Source of the DNA: Molanna angustata
Lineage: Eukaryota > Arthropoda > Insecta > Trichoptera > Molannidae
DNA: 64,000 bases
Assembly: GCA_963576475.1 (NCBI GenBank)
Contig: OY754964.1
Location: 47,752,861 to 47,816,860 of the forward strand
Reading direction: 5' to 3'
The notes beneath the pieces are model-generated. The model saw nothing but the letters and a program-made list of their open reading frames with translations, did no database searches and had not been told where the DNA came from. Below, in pieces: positions 1 through 12,613 of this stretch. The first letter of the stretch is position 1, and the number at the start of each line of letters is the position of its first letter. The position numbers were made by a program, and so were the translations under genes.

Positions 1-576
1 TGTTGGACTTGTCAGACACATAAATAATTAAGAAGTTTAAAATAATTAAAAAAAAACAGAGACAACAAAAGAAACTTGACGAAGCGAAATTGCGAATCGC
101 ACTTGAAGGTGAGGATTGAAAATATCTAAGATATGTAAATGTTTAATGATAACGCTTGTAATAAATCTTTGAAGCTAAGAATATCGTCTTAAGATAAATT
201 AATGTGATATTTCTACGCATGTACTTTCAAACAGTTAAAATAAATGTATCTATGATTTAATATTATTTAAACATTTTTACATTTTTATATATATTTACGT
301 TTTTATATATTTTTGTACATTTGAATTTTATTTTATTTAATTCAACAATGTAATATAATATAATCACATCTGGCAGCATTCTTTTTTTTATTTATTTATT
401 CTCTGGTTTTTAATGTATGTACTTTCGTGTTTAATTTATCTTTCTTATTTGTTTTTATTTTTCTTTATATATCCTCTGCTACCGTTGTTATGTCTAGATG
501 CTTATAAATTGTATTTCTTTTGTTTATGCTGTGTCATGTAATATTTAATTTTATAAAGGGCTTTGAACCGTGAATC

Positions 577-1085
<509 letters not shown>

Positions 1086-4000
1086 AACATGCTAATTAAA
1101 TTGACATAAATATTTCATAGGATCATGAGATCACTCATTATTATTTAATTTCAAAAATATTGCTCGGATTTTGAAAATTTAACATTCGAGTACATAATTA
1201 CGTACATTCTCATTAATATTTTTTTACATTCTCATGAGAATAACACTTTTTCCGAAAAGAAGTATCAGTTTATTTAAAAACACAACACAACATTTATATT
1301 CTTTGAGAATATTTGAAATTTATATATTGTGTGCTTACGTTTATGTTCGGGCGTTTAAGATACAGCCTACCCATGTTCCATCATTGGCTTATTATCACCA
1401 CGCTGAGACCAGACGTCGCCCACCAAAGTACCTACCCACAATTTGGAATCTTCATTTAAATAATTCAAATAATTCGGAACATATTAAAAAAAGGAACATT
1501 TATTTGTTTTAGTTAGTTACAATTTTTCACAAGTGTCAGACACATCACCAATTCATTATTCATATTTTCAAGAAATTTTTACGTTCTCACTTAGTGTTGA
1601 GTACCATTTTAAGAAATATTAAGAAGTTCTCGTCGAGAGAAGCGGAATGCAACATCTAGTGCATCGCCGAGAACCTGGGTAAGTCGATCTCAGTTCCTGG
1701 TGATAAATTTCTCTGGTCCTATCCCAACCCGACCAATTCCTTTAAAATATACAGTCCACTTACATAAACGAGTCGGGCAGTATCGTCCAGAGCCAATATT
1801 ACCAATTTTCCTTTCGCCAGGGCCACGACAGTACACCGATATTAAATATTGTCAAATTATACATAAAAACTATTGTTTGAAGTCATTATAGCATATTATT
1901 GATAAAATCAAAGCTAATAAGTATTTTTCATGAAGTTGATTATATCTAGTGTTAATAATTTTATGTACCCAGCAGGCTCAATTATGAATATTAAATGCTT
2001 AAAGATTCACAAGTACAATATTCTGAACAGATCGTACCTACAGAAAATCAGAACTGGTTTAAAATTACACACATATGTGTGAATTGCTATTAATAAATAC
2101 GGAAGAGTGAATGTACATAAAAGGATGAATTGTAGCAACAGGATGGCTCTTGACATTTTGAATTAGCCACGAGAGGAGGCGGTATAAATATTTAATTATA
2201 ATTTCCTTTACATCTGTTAAAAAAACACCACAGCCACCTGCCTTTGCTAAAATAATATTAACGGGTTAGATACGGGAAATCAATCTGTTATAAGACAATA
2301 TTACACAATATAAAAATAACAAAGTAAAGGATTGGGGTTTACTGAAGACTTGATGCCGTTACAAACTACAGAGACTTATCATATTATTAGACTCACAAAA
2401 CAAATTTATGTTAGTCCCAAATTAATCAAAATGGCTATTTTTTTAGATTTTCCCGAACCATGTATTATTTTTGACTTTTTATACATTTGGGAGCATTTTA
2501 GTGTGATTGTAATGAAAAAAAATAGATTGATTTCGTTTTAAAATATTTAAAAAGAGAAACGTGTACAAAATTATTTTGGAAACAAGAAATTCTATGATTT
2601 ATTTTCGTAAAAATCAATTTCAATGTCTTTTTGTTTCCGAATTCAATTAAAAGTCAAAAATAATTCAAATGATGTGCTAATTAATAAATATAACGTTAAA
2701 TATATTAAAAAAAACTACTGATTTTATTGCACTTGGCACTCCTATTAACATGTTTCACAAAGATCTGTTTTAATTTAAAATGAGTATAATAATATAGTCA
2801 GCCCCTGTATAATAAATAAATAAAAAATATATATAAAGCAATCTAGATCATGGTGCATCCTGCTATCTTCTTGGCACGAACTGACAACTGTCATACCAAC
2901 CCTTTTTTGATGGTTTTTATATTTTTTTATCGACGTGTTAGGTTCTGTTAGAACGGTAAATATGGAATAGGAAGTGAATTTAAAAACACATTATCATCCA
3001 GAAATTATTTTTGTATCTTGAACAGTAAAAAATTAACCCAATCTTTTACCGAAATTGGTAATTTTGCCATTTGCTCCACACATGGTGTATTTTTTTAATT
3101 TTTTAAAATGATTTTACATTTCTTTATAGACCTACATCACGTGCACAAATTTTGGTTTATATTGCCACAAGGAAATCTCTTCCAACTAACCCGAGCAACG
3201 TGTGAAGTCTCCAAAATTAATTTAGTATAGTAAAATTTGGTACTTAAAAAAACCAAAACGATAGTAGGTAATAAAAAATACATGGAAAAAAGAGGTAAAT
3301 ATACTTATTGTAAGAAATTACCAGCAATGAATGGTATTTAGAATTAAAAAGATTCATTGAGAAACGATAAACGATTTCTGTTACTTTCCATTACTACACT
3401 AACGACATATTTAGTGCTAAATAATCTTCATCTGTAAAATGCCAATAATGTTTCGATAACCTCTAACAGGTCCCTACTAATCATCCTTAGAATGAATGAA
3501 ACACGTAAGATCAGAAGTTTATATTCGAAACGCCATTTTTTATTTCATTACATATACATGGAAAAGAATCAGATCGGTTAATATTTAAAATACCATTCAT
3601 TTCTTATTATTTACTTACTTGACGTATTCGGACATATAATATATTAGGCCTCTCGACACCAATATATCCATTCCACTCGAGTTATTTTTTTGATGTAGAT
3701 GATGAACAGCGCATATAACGAGAAAACACAAAAATTGCACTATATGAATTACCCATTTATTATTATTATTAATAGGCATACTTTGCATAAGGGAACACAT
3801 AGGAAATAATATTATTAATTATTACACTTTTGTAACATAGGGTAAAGTGATATTACTTACCATTATTTGAACGATCCTGAATCATATTATTTGTATAAAA
3901 ATAATTATTATTCTCATTATACTTATTGATTGTTTGAAAAAATGATGAATTTCAAGGACATCTATACATAGATCTGATCCTAGATAGGTTTGATTGAAAC

Positions 4001-4540
4001 ATCAAATAATATTGATTTGTTTCATTTTTATGTACCTTCATTATTTTAAGTTTCTGCTATTTTAAATTTAACAAATTTATTTTAATATACTTTGCTATTG
4101 GTCCATAATTTGTTGTATATACATACCTACGTATACTTTAATTATTTGACAAAGCACACGTTACTTGCCCGAGAAGCTACATAAAATAAATAAATAACTA
4201 ACATGATGTATTCATATAAACTTTTAAATAACGTAATAGACTCAAACGATCTTCTCCAAAAGATTAACTTTAGTTGCCCTCAGAGACGAACAAGAACTAC
4301 TTCCACATTTAGGCTTCCACAACTATTTCCAAAATTCATTCGTACAACGAGAATTTTTTGGTGCGGTGGACATCCATCAACACACAAAAGCCTGATTCAA
4401 GTCTCAAGTTTTCGAGGCATTGATGAGGTGTCGATAACATTGCAGTGATTCTGATTTCCCACTTCCTTCCATTCCTTTTCCTTCCTCATGACCACATTTA
4501 CATATTTTTTTGTTATTTTTTCCTTTCTATTAATGTAGCT
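1086..4540. other. Unassigned AT-rich stretch, no gene seen
   Basis: Only short open frames without recognisable motifs. A 50 bp piece at about 3158-3206 resembles, in reverse, the body of SINE family B (the segment around TCTTCCAACTAACC). Nothing else could be assigned. Confidence 0.5.
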
Positions 4541-4542
4541 GT

Positions 4543-4725
4543 AGGTACTTACTATTGACTAAATTAACAACTTTTTATATATGGTCACATTTTTATATAT
4601 GGAGTTCATCTTCAAAACGAATAAAATTACTGCAAACTATTTTGGTTTACAATTTAAGTAACACTTATTTTTTTAATGCATATTGATTGACTGTTTGTTT
4701 GCTTAAAAAATAAATAAATAAATAG
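4543..4725 (+). repeat. Dispersed repeat family I, copy 1
   Basis: Matches, in reverse complement, the stretch at about 30455-30625. Shared blocks include TATATATGGTCACATTTTTA, TTTACAATTTAAGTA and GACTGTTTGTTTG. It ends in an (AAAT)n tail, so it is probably a LINE 3' end. No coding sequence is visible. Confidence 0.65.
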
Positions 4726-5584
4726 TATGAGTTGATATTTCATTTTAACATCTATTGAAATAAAATAATAATATGGAATGTTAAGAAATAAAGGATATTT
4801 TTGGGATAAAACTAGTGTCATTTCTAATAAATTTTTTCTCTATTAAGTCGAAATAAAACCTGAAAAGTGATCAATCAAATGACCATTCCTAAGCAAAAGT
4901 GTTACGATCAATCTTCCTAAATTTCTTTGAAATATTTCAGTCATTTCCAGTCCCTTAGGTACAATAATTGAATACATCATTTGCTGTTATTTATTATCCA
5001 GCATTGTATTCGATGTCCATGGCTAATGTTGAGGGAACTTGACAATAGAATCTGGTAGTCATTTTCAGCCTCTTTGTAAAGACTTTCTACTGTTGTGTGT
5101 CATAAATATTGTGGTCCTTGAAGGATATAGACAAAACGAAGAAAGTTATTTTCAGACTGTTACGGTACATTTCGTACGACTGATTCCGTTAAATGTGACG
5201 TTTTGTAAAAAAAATGGTTGCGCCGTTACAAGGGCAATAAATTAGAATTTGACATTTGCATTGTCGCAGAGGGATTCTAGAATTTCTTAAGAAATTTTGA
5301 CGTAATCAAATAGCAAGAAACAAGTAAAATTTCAGTTAAATGAAACGCAAGTATGTTTTTGAATATATTTTATTTTTAATATTTGGCATAATACCCACGT
5401 ATTAATAATTATAAAAATGGTACTATATTAAACAATATAATCGTATAGTTAATTTTATTTTTCAACTATTTTTTTAAATTTACAAAAAAAAATTACATTA
5501 AAACTTGCACTGATAAACTGTAAAAACAGTTTCTCAGTACAAGCTCTCTCGTACAATGCAATTTCATCTCTCTTATACAAAACA

Positions 5585-5905
5585 AAACAAATAAACTTAT
5601 ACCATTTTATACTGAAAATAAAGTACTCAAATCAAAAACAAAACAATCAAAATAAAGTAAATAAAAAATAAAATAAAGCGATCCAAAAACTAAACAATGA
5701 AAATAAAGTGAACCAAAACAAAAACATTGAATATACAGATAGTCAAAAATAAAGCAATGAAAAATAAAGAAGGTAAATGAGAACAAAACAATGAAAATAA
5801 AGTAAATAAAAATCAAAACAATAAAAATATAGTAAATCATAAACAAAACAATCAAAATAAAGCAATCAAAAACAAAGGAATGAAAATAATGTAAGTAAAA
5901 TGTAG
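5585..5905. repeat. Degenerate A-rich minisatellite
   Basis: Recurring, diverged units of about 27-35 bp of the form AAAACAATGAAAATAAAGTAAAT. The hydrophobic minus-strand frame over it (about 5607-5855) is explained by this composition. The surrounding interval 4726-7310 otherwise shows no gene or recognised element. Confidence 0.75.
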
Positions 5906-7310
5906 AATTATTTAAATTTTGTTCTGTGTTTCGTTTCAGTACATATATGCTTAGGTAGTATGCAGCGTACGTTATGTAAGTACATTTATTATACTTTTTT
6001 TCTTAAAAAAATGCCGGGTTAAATAATCAACAATTACTTTCAACTTATGTAAGAGTGAATAATCACGGTAAAGCAGATTATTATAATATAAAATCTCAAA
6101 TTAAATGCATTATATCAAAGTGAACATATTTTTAATATGATTATGGAAATCAACTTCTACAGTTCTTAATGAATCTTCTTCTACTACTTTAGTTTACATA
6201 TCATTCGAATCTTAGTTAATCTTTATACCACACAATATGATGATATAATGTTTATAAATATAATTGATAATAAAAAATCACGTCGTATGATAATGTATTT
6301 CACAAATCTTGGCAATGTAAAAATATGTTCGTATAAAGTAGCGGGTATATTTCCTAACGACAATTTCTTCTATAGATTTTCTTCTCTCCAGAAAATTATT
6401 TTGAATAGTCGATATTTATTTAATTCAAGAAAGGAATCAAACCTAGTATATCTTGGAACTTAAATGATTATCTGGTTATTTTTATATTGGTTACAAAACA
6501 GACACAATTATGTTTTATTCCAGTTCCTTTTCAACAAAAAGGACTAGAGCCGCCCAAGTTAACAACTAGCTAGCTGTAAAATATTGCGGATATTTTGTTT
6601 AGAAATTCATTGTTTTTTCGAAACGGTATTTTTTTTTGCACAAGTTGTGTTTCTTGTCGGTTTCATGATGTAATTCAAATCAGGGCCGAAGTACCGTTAG
6701 GGATGTATGAAAGGACGGGGGATAGAACCATTAAAAAATGTGTGGGAACGCCTTTGAATATACATACAATCCAAAAAGAAGAAACATGTTTTGCAGGTAC
6801 AGTTATTAACATTTTCAAGGTCTTTTGAAACCTTTTAGAGAACCATCCCTTATCTGTTTTCAAAGCAGTTTGTGCAATATTGTACTTATTTAAAAAAAAT
6901 AACGGAATGTGGTTTTATTACTTTACTTTTTGCTTTGAAAGTGGTCAGTGTGGTGTTACACTTCCTTGATTTTTTTTCATTAAGTTGTGTCTCGTTAGAA
7001 CGAACCAATTTTTTACTGTTGCGTTTATAAATCTCTCAACGGAAATATCAACAAAAGCACCATTTTATTCATTTTGAATAGTTTCAAATGCCGTTAGGAA
7101 ATACGAAACTGTGAGTTGTTTCCTTGTTTATTGGTGATCTTGAATTGATTAGGTAACGGCACTACGTATAAAATATTTTGAATACAACAATGTCACTATT
7201 TTTAATACAATAATAAAAAAAACGTCAATTGAAACAATTTTGGTTAGATATTCTACATGAAAAAACGAAAGCGATAACAAGAATATGTATAATAATCAAA
7301 TATTCATTCA

Positions 7311-7591
7311 TACCATCACGGCATATCCCACAATGTGGGGTAACCAGCGAAAGGTGTCCGGGTGTGCATTGCCTTATAAAAGGGAAAACAACACATCTAT
7401 GTATACCCACACACCAGTCTCGTTTCACCAAAAAAGGCACTACATTCAGAATGGGTGGTGAACCTCATTGCTGAACTATGTGAGATGTTATTGTTGCCTG
7501 TTGTATTTTCGATTACCCGGCTCTTACAGGACACTCGAAAAAAATGATTTAAAAGAAAGGAAGCACTATTCTAAGCCGGTGCCTCACAGCT
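7311..7591 (-). repeat. Dispersed repeat family D, copy 1
   Basis: About 280 bp, homologous to 52251-52535 and 35351-35610 in the opposite orientation. Read on the minus strand it starts near GTGAGGCACCG, passes through a GGTTCACCACCCATTCTGAA block and ends in GGGATATGCCGTGATGGTATG. That end resembles the 3' end of LINE family J (see 25281-26062), which suggests a non-autonomous element using the LINE's machinery. The short frames in both directions here are not conserved between copies. Confidence 0.8.
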
Positions 7592-8857
7592 AATATGTAT
7601 AAGTTACATAAGATGCGAGAGGATTTCTTTTGCAGCTGGTTTTGCTTTAAAGCTGTATTAAATTTAAACTTATCATTCATATAATTTTTCTAAGAAATAA
7701 ATAAATAGATTACGAAGGCAACAAAAAAAAATATGTAAAAATAAATCACCATAGAATTAAAAAACGCTTTCAGCAAGTACGTATACCTATTAAATTATTA
7801 CAAAAAACTTTCCCATGAAAATATATGTATTGAAAAATACTTAAAGAATAGTATTTACTGTATACCAATAATTTTGAAGACAAACTTTTGCTTTAAATGT
7901 CTATATTACACAATAGTTGTTGTGGTAAAGGGAACTTTGTTTTTTTTATTGTGTATCTTTTTCTGTATCTTGTGATTGCTTTTTGAATATGTGTTGCAAT
8001 ATAAATAAAATAAAGTGATAATAATAACAGTGGTATATACGTTCAAATATAAATTACTAATGAATAAATTTTATTTTTTCAAAAGATTCGTTTTAAGTAA
8101 TCTATTGCAGTAAATTATAAAAAAATCTCAACAGCTCCGTTGTATGAGAACTCGTAAAAAGAAAAGAAATAAATCTTTTTAAAAATTGTCCAAAAACCCG
8201 TTATTTTAAACGAAAGTAAAAAAACAAAGGGTACAGTTATTCGAAATGCCTTTAAGTGCAGCCGCTTTTAAAGTTTATTGTGCAATTTTGGAAATTGCAA
8301 GTGGCTTTATGTGTTTATGTTCCATTTTAACAACGTCAATATAATGGAGTTCTATTGAATTTTTCAGCAAAAAGTCACGAACTGATCGTTTTCAAGGTTT
8401 GCATTATTTGAGACCTTCAGATGCATTTATACGATAAGAATTAGGTGATAAATATACATACATAGAGTCGTCGGAAAATATCTTAAAAAATCACGTTGGC
8501 TGATCAGAACAGAATATTTTTCATTGTATGGTAGATGTGCAAACTGCTTCTACGCCAATACCTAAACCATCATGTGTTTTCGAATTTGGGATATATGGAT
8601 AGAATCAATAAGTCAGACGCACTAAATATAATCTTTCAATTAAACCTTTGTTAATTTGAATAAAATTATTTCGTATTTTTAAATATCTGTTATTTTAAAT
8701 GACTCGTACAAAAATGAAGCAAATCAAATCCTTTGAATAAATTACGGAAATATTTTTTTATAAAATGTCAGACAAAGCAAATAAACAAAACATGAGATAA
8801 CAATTTTGGTCAAGAAAAAAATGTAATCATCATCATTTCCTGCCCCTCTTTCCCAGT
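7592..8857. other. Unassigned AT-rich stretch, no gene seen
   Basis: No open frame over 60 codons and no recognised repeat. Contains A/T runs and short LINE-tail-like words only. Confidence 0.4.
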
Positions 8858-9085
8858 TCATCCGGGGTTGAGCCTCCTAATCATCAGTCGCCATGATCTG
8901 CGACTCTGGGTAGTCTCCTGTGGGACACCTTGTGCCGCCAGTTCCCTCTCGATACTTGTCCACCATGTCGCGGCGGTCTGCCTCTTTCTCGTGGTCTTGA
9001 GGGGATACCGAGCACAGTTTTGACGGAGTAGGTGTCCTCCCTTCGCATGACATGGCCATACCATCCCTGTCTGAATATCTATACT
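8858..9085 (-). pseudogene. LINE reverse-transcriptase C-terminal fragment, frameshifted
   Basis: Read on the minus strand it gives WYGHVMRREDTYSVKTVLG, then a Gly-Arg-Pro-Pro step, and after one frameshift WWTSIERELAAQGVP and RRSWRLMIRRLNPG before a stop. The order WxGHV, GRP, W, then RxxWRxLIRRxxPG is the usual C-terminal tail of RTE-like and related insect non-LTR retrotransposons. The endonuclease and the catalytic part of the reverse transcriptase are absent, so this is a 5'-truncated dead copy. The frameshift lies just after GRPP. Clade assignment is tentative. Confidence 0.75.
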
Positions 9086-9794
9086 ATAAAATGTGAAATG
9101 AAAGTCATATTTATATATTTTATGTACATCATAATATTATGACATATTATCAACACATGGATGAAAATGATGCAAAAAATGCATGTCAAGAAAGAGTAGT
9201 TCAGATATATCTGCCTATACTAAATAGGATGATTGCGACGTGATGAGTTTTTATCATATTATGGAAAATATTTAAAAATAAAAAATTCCATTTTTTTTCT
9301 ATTTTGACTAATAATAATCTACCTCCACCAATAAACTGGGAAAGAAATATTTTATTAGGGTTGCAATAACAAAAAAATAGTTTTAGTTTCTATGATATAA
9401 AAAGTGAAACTATATTTTTTTGGCAGTAAATCTAAAATCTGTCTTGCAAAAAGTGCCGACATCTTCGTGGTTATATTATAAAAGTCTCTTTTGTTATATT
9501 GAACAGACCTTCCAAGGCTGAATGCCAAATACTTTTTATTGGTTATTCAGATAATGGTAGGTACTACCTAGAATATTGCGGTGCCAAAATTATTAAAAAA
9601 TCTTTGTGTGTTCGTGGGTACCGTCAGTAATTTTACGTACATTTTGTTTTTTTTTTATTAACTGTATAAAAAATAAAAAAAAATTATATCATTTCGTAGT
9701 ATAATATTCTGACCTTTTGAGAATTTTAAGTTCTTTTCTGAAGAAAAAAATATACTTATATATGCACCAAGGTTTATTTAAATGTAGACATGTA

Positions 9795-9905
9795 ATAGTA
9801 TTTAGCATACATTTCCCTATTTGGGGTAGAAAGAGAGGACCGAACGCCAGATTCCTCTCTCTTGATACACATATCTCTATTCATTCACGTCCATGCATCG
9901 TACTA
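9795..9905 (-). pseudogene. LINE family J 3' tail, copy 2
   Basis: The minus strand reads VRCMDVNE, a stop, then IWRSVLSFYP. This parallels MRRCMDIKEA and VWRSILSAYP in the family J copy at 25281-26062. Only the last ~30 codons remain and there is at least one internal stop. A SINE family C copy starts about 50 bp downstream. Confidence 0.6.
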
Positions 9906-9953
9906 TTCTTACATCGAACGTCTCCACCTTTAAATCACATTTATGTGTTCTAT

Positions 9954-10135
9954 GTCGGCTTTCGTGGCTCAGTTGGTTAAGTATCTGACTGCTGATCCAA
10001 AAGCCCCAGGTTCGATTCCCGGTGGAGACACAGTTTTTAATTGTGTTTCCAGTCTATGTAAATCTGTGAATGTTAAATTAATATTTGACATAGTACAGCT
10101 GTTAGTTGCTCGTGAAGAAATATAAAATAAAATAA
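9954..10135 (+). mobile_element. tRNA-derived SINE family C, copy 1
   Basis: The head holds an A box (TGGCTCAGTTGG) and a B box (GGTTCGATTCC) about 40 bp apart, as in a Pol III internal promoter. It does not fold into a complete tRNA cloverleaf, so it is a SINE and not a tRNA gene. The body carries ATTTGACATAGTACAGCT and an A-rich end. The second copy at 44473-44657 shares the head start (GGCTTTCGTGG) and the GTTTGACATAGCAC body. Confidence 0.8.
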
Positions 10136-10285
10136 TATGTACCACCTAAGGGCATTTATTTTCATCTTACTTACAGTATTTTGTTAATTTTATATTCATC
10201 TTTTTATAACATATATATTTTAGAATAACATCTTTTTATAAAATTTTCAATAAAGTCATTTATAACAGAAATGAGATAATGAATA

Positions 10286-10472
10286 ATAAAGGTCCATTCA
10301 ATATCTATCAATAACTATAAAGGACCATTCAATATCTATCAATAACTATAAAGGTCCATTCAATATCTATCAATAACTATAAAGGTCCATTCAATATCTA
10401 TCAATAACTATAAAGGTCCATTCAATATCTATCAATAACTATAAAGGTCAATTCAATATCTATCAATAACTA
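10286..10472. repeat. 31 bp tandem repeat, about 6 units
   Basis: Unit contains GGTCCATTCAATATC and TATCAATAACTATAAA. The copies are almost identical, with single changes in the first two and the last, which implies recent expansion. No coding content. Confidence 0.95.
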
Positions 10473-10565
10473 TTTAACATTTCAATTGCTTTATTACTTA
10501 AGGTGACATTACAATTCTAAAAGAATTCTTTATTATAAAAAATAACATGTTTTATCGAATTTCAA

Positions 10566-10696
10566 AAAGTACACATACATCCTAATAATTTCCTAATCTA
10601 AGCATAAATTCTTATGCATTGAACGAAATCGGTCATGGCAGGATTCGATCGCGCGACTACTCCCTAGCGCTTTAACTGCTCTGCCACCACCCATCT
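10566..10696 (-). mobile_element. tRNA-derived SINE family A, copy 1
   Basis: On the minus strand the head reads GGTGGTGGCAGAGCAG, with a degraded B box, followed by GACCGATTTCGTTC, AAGAATTTATGCTTA and a tail matching other family A copies. Compared with 39585-39753, part of the anticodon-arm region is deleted. Confidence 0.8.
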
Positions 10697-11088
10697 AATT
10701 TATTTTAAATTATATTTTTTAAACACATGAATGAAAAAAAAATGGCCTTGTATCTGAGATTTTATGAAGAATATTGAACATAAATAAATATTATGAAATT
10801 AAACCGAGATATAAGTGAATTAAGGTAGACCAAGTGGATGAATATTCTATACATCGATGAAACGCCAATTACGCGCGGTTATTGGTAATATTACTGGTTA
10901 AAAATCAAACCTATTTTCCTTAAACCTTCATCCCTTCCTTATCAACGCTTTCCTATATCCATTACCCTTCCCTTTCCCCCACATAAACTCACCATCATAC
11001 AATGACTACCCAACATCAATAATCTATATTATAAATTTGAATGTTTGTATCTATGTATGTATCATGTATGTGTTGAATGCGCTCCTAA

Positions 11089-11699
11089 ACCGTTCATCCG
11101 ATTGCGATGAAACTTTGGTGAGTTGTCGAGAGTATGCCCGGGATGGTTTCTGGATCAAAAAATTTTAACTTCTTCTTCTTCTTCATCGAGTTTTAGGTCA
11201 TTTTACCTATGAAGGTGGACTATCCTGGGAACCGTTCATCCGATTGCAATTAAACTTTGGTGAATTGTCGATCGTATGCCCGGGATGATTTCTGAATTTA
11301 AAATATTTTCTTCTTCTTCTTCTTCATCGGGTATCAGGTCATTTTACCTATGAAGGTGGACTATCCTGAGAACCGTTCATCCGATTGCAATGAAACTTTG
11401 ATGAATTGTCGAGTGTAAGACCGGGATGGTTTCTGGATTAAAAAAAATCTTCTTCTTCTTCTTCATCGGGTATCAGGTCATTTTACCGATGAAGGTGGAC
11501 TATCCTGAGAACCGTTCATCCGATTGCAATGAAACTTTGGTGAATTGTCGAGCGTATGACCGGGATGGTTTCTGGATTAAAAAAAATCTTCTTCTTCTTC
11601 TTCATCGGGTATCAGGTCATTTTACCGATGAAGGTGGACTATCCTTGGAACCGTTCAATCAATTTCAATGAAACTTTGATGAATTGTCGAGCGTATGAC
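11089..11699. repeat. ~140 bp tandem repeat inside the Helitron
   Basis: ACCGTTCATCCGATTGC-type starts fall at 11089, 11231, 11372, 11511 and 11650, giving periods of 142, 141, 139 and 139. Each unit includes a (TTC)n block, TTCATCGGGTATCAGGTC and ATGAAGGTGGACTATCC. The last units are most alike, so expansion probably progressed towards the 3' side. Confidence 0.92.
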
Positions 11700-12545
11700 C
11701 GGGAGGTAATGAAGGGACGGGAGGTAATGAAGGGACGGGAGGTAATGAAGGGACGGGAGGTAATGAAGGGACGGGAGTAACTGAAGGGACGGGAGTAACT
11801 GAAGGGACGGGAGTAACTGAAGGGACGGGAGTAACTGAAGGGACGGGAGTAACTGAAGGGACGGGAGTAACTGAAGGGACGGGAGTAACTGAAGGGACGG
11901 GAGTAACTGAAGGGACGGGAGTAACTGAAGGGACGGGAGTAACTGAAGGGACGGGAGTAACTGAAGGGACGGGAGTAACTGAAGGGACGGGAGTAACTGA
12001 AGGGACGGGAGTAACTGAAGGAACGGGAGTAACTGAGGGAGGTACTGAAGGGACGGGAGGTACTGAAGGGACGGAAGGAACTGAAGGGACGGGAGGTACT
12101 GAAGGGACGGGAGTAACTGAAGGGACGGGAGTAACTGAAGGGACGGGAGTAACTGAAGGGACGGGAGTAACTGAAGGGACGGGAGTAACTGAAGGGACGG
12201 GAGTAACTGAAGGGACGGGAGTAACTGAAGGGACGGGAGTAACTGAAGGGACGGGAGTAACTGAAGGGACGGGAGTAACTGAAGGGACGGGAGTAACTGA
12301 AGGGACGGGGGTAACTGAAGGGACGGGAGTAACTGAAGGGACGGGAATAACTGAAGGGACGGGAGTAACTGAAGGGACGGGAGTAACTGAAGGGACGGGA
12401 GTAACTGAAGGGACGGGAGTAACTGAAGGGACGGGAGTAACTGAAGGGACGGGAGGTACTGAAGGGACGGGAGGTACTGAAGGGACGGAAGGTACTGAAG
12501 GGACGGGAAGTACTGAAGGGATGGGAGGTATTGAAGAGTCTGAAG
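11700..12545. repeat. 18 bp minisatellite, about 47 units
   Basis: Unit GGGACGGGAGTAACTGAA, with a GGAGGTAATGAA variant in the first four units and GGAGGTACTGAA variants near 12035-12110 and 12450-12530. Because 18 is a multiple of three and the units lack minus-strand stops, a 309-codon frame of Ser-Arg-Pro-Phe-Ser-Tyr repeats (11639-12568) stays open. It crosses into the Helitron's other array and has no features of a real gene. Confidence 0.95.
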
Positions 12546-12582
12546 CGACGGGTGGTTATGGAGGACAATTTTTAATTATACA

Positions 12583-12613
12583 GGCAATACGAAGTTTGCC
12601 GGGTGTTCACTAG
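12583..12613 (+). other. Helitron 3' hairpin and CTAG terminus
   Basis: A five-pair stem GGCAA/TTGCC with an 8-base loop, then GGGTGTTCA and CTAG. In Helitrons this hairpin marks the transposition end. The following base is T, consistent with insertion at AT. Confidence 0.7.

Larger units (their letters stand above)
11023..12613 (+). mobile_element. Non-autonomous Helitron dominated by tandem arrays
   Basis: The 5' end is TCTATATTATAAA after A, and the 3' end is CTAG before T, matching the A^T insertion and TC...CTRR termini of Helitrons. A hairpin (GGCAA/TTGCC, 12583-12600) lies 10 bases before CTAG. There are no terminal inverted repeats or flanking duplication, as expected. No Rep or helicase coding sequence is present. 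The interior is a ~140 bp tandem array followed by an 18 bp minisatellite. The motif CCGTTCATCCGATTGC followed by GAAACTTTGGTG is of a kind frequent in lepidopteran Helitrons (family knowledge, not searched). Confidence 0.8.

Noticed and set aside
1676..1700. Strong 5' splice-site-like GGTAAGT after CGCCGAGAACCTG, suggesting an exon
   Set aside because: No coding frame, acceptor or promoter could be tied to it; isolated GTAAGT words occur by chance.
9079..9120. Helitron-like 5' end (TCTATACTATAAAATG)
   Set aside because: No hairpin-CTAG partner downstream and no internal Helitron motif; could be chance in AT-rich DNA.
9957..10030. Possible functional tRNA gene
   Set aside because: A and B boxes are present, but arms do not pair as a cloverleaf and the sequence continues into a SINE body with another copy at 44473.
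10286..10472. CRISPR-like array
   Set aside because: 31 bp units are directly adjacent with no spacers and the genome is eukaryotic.
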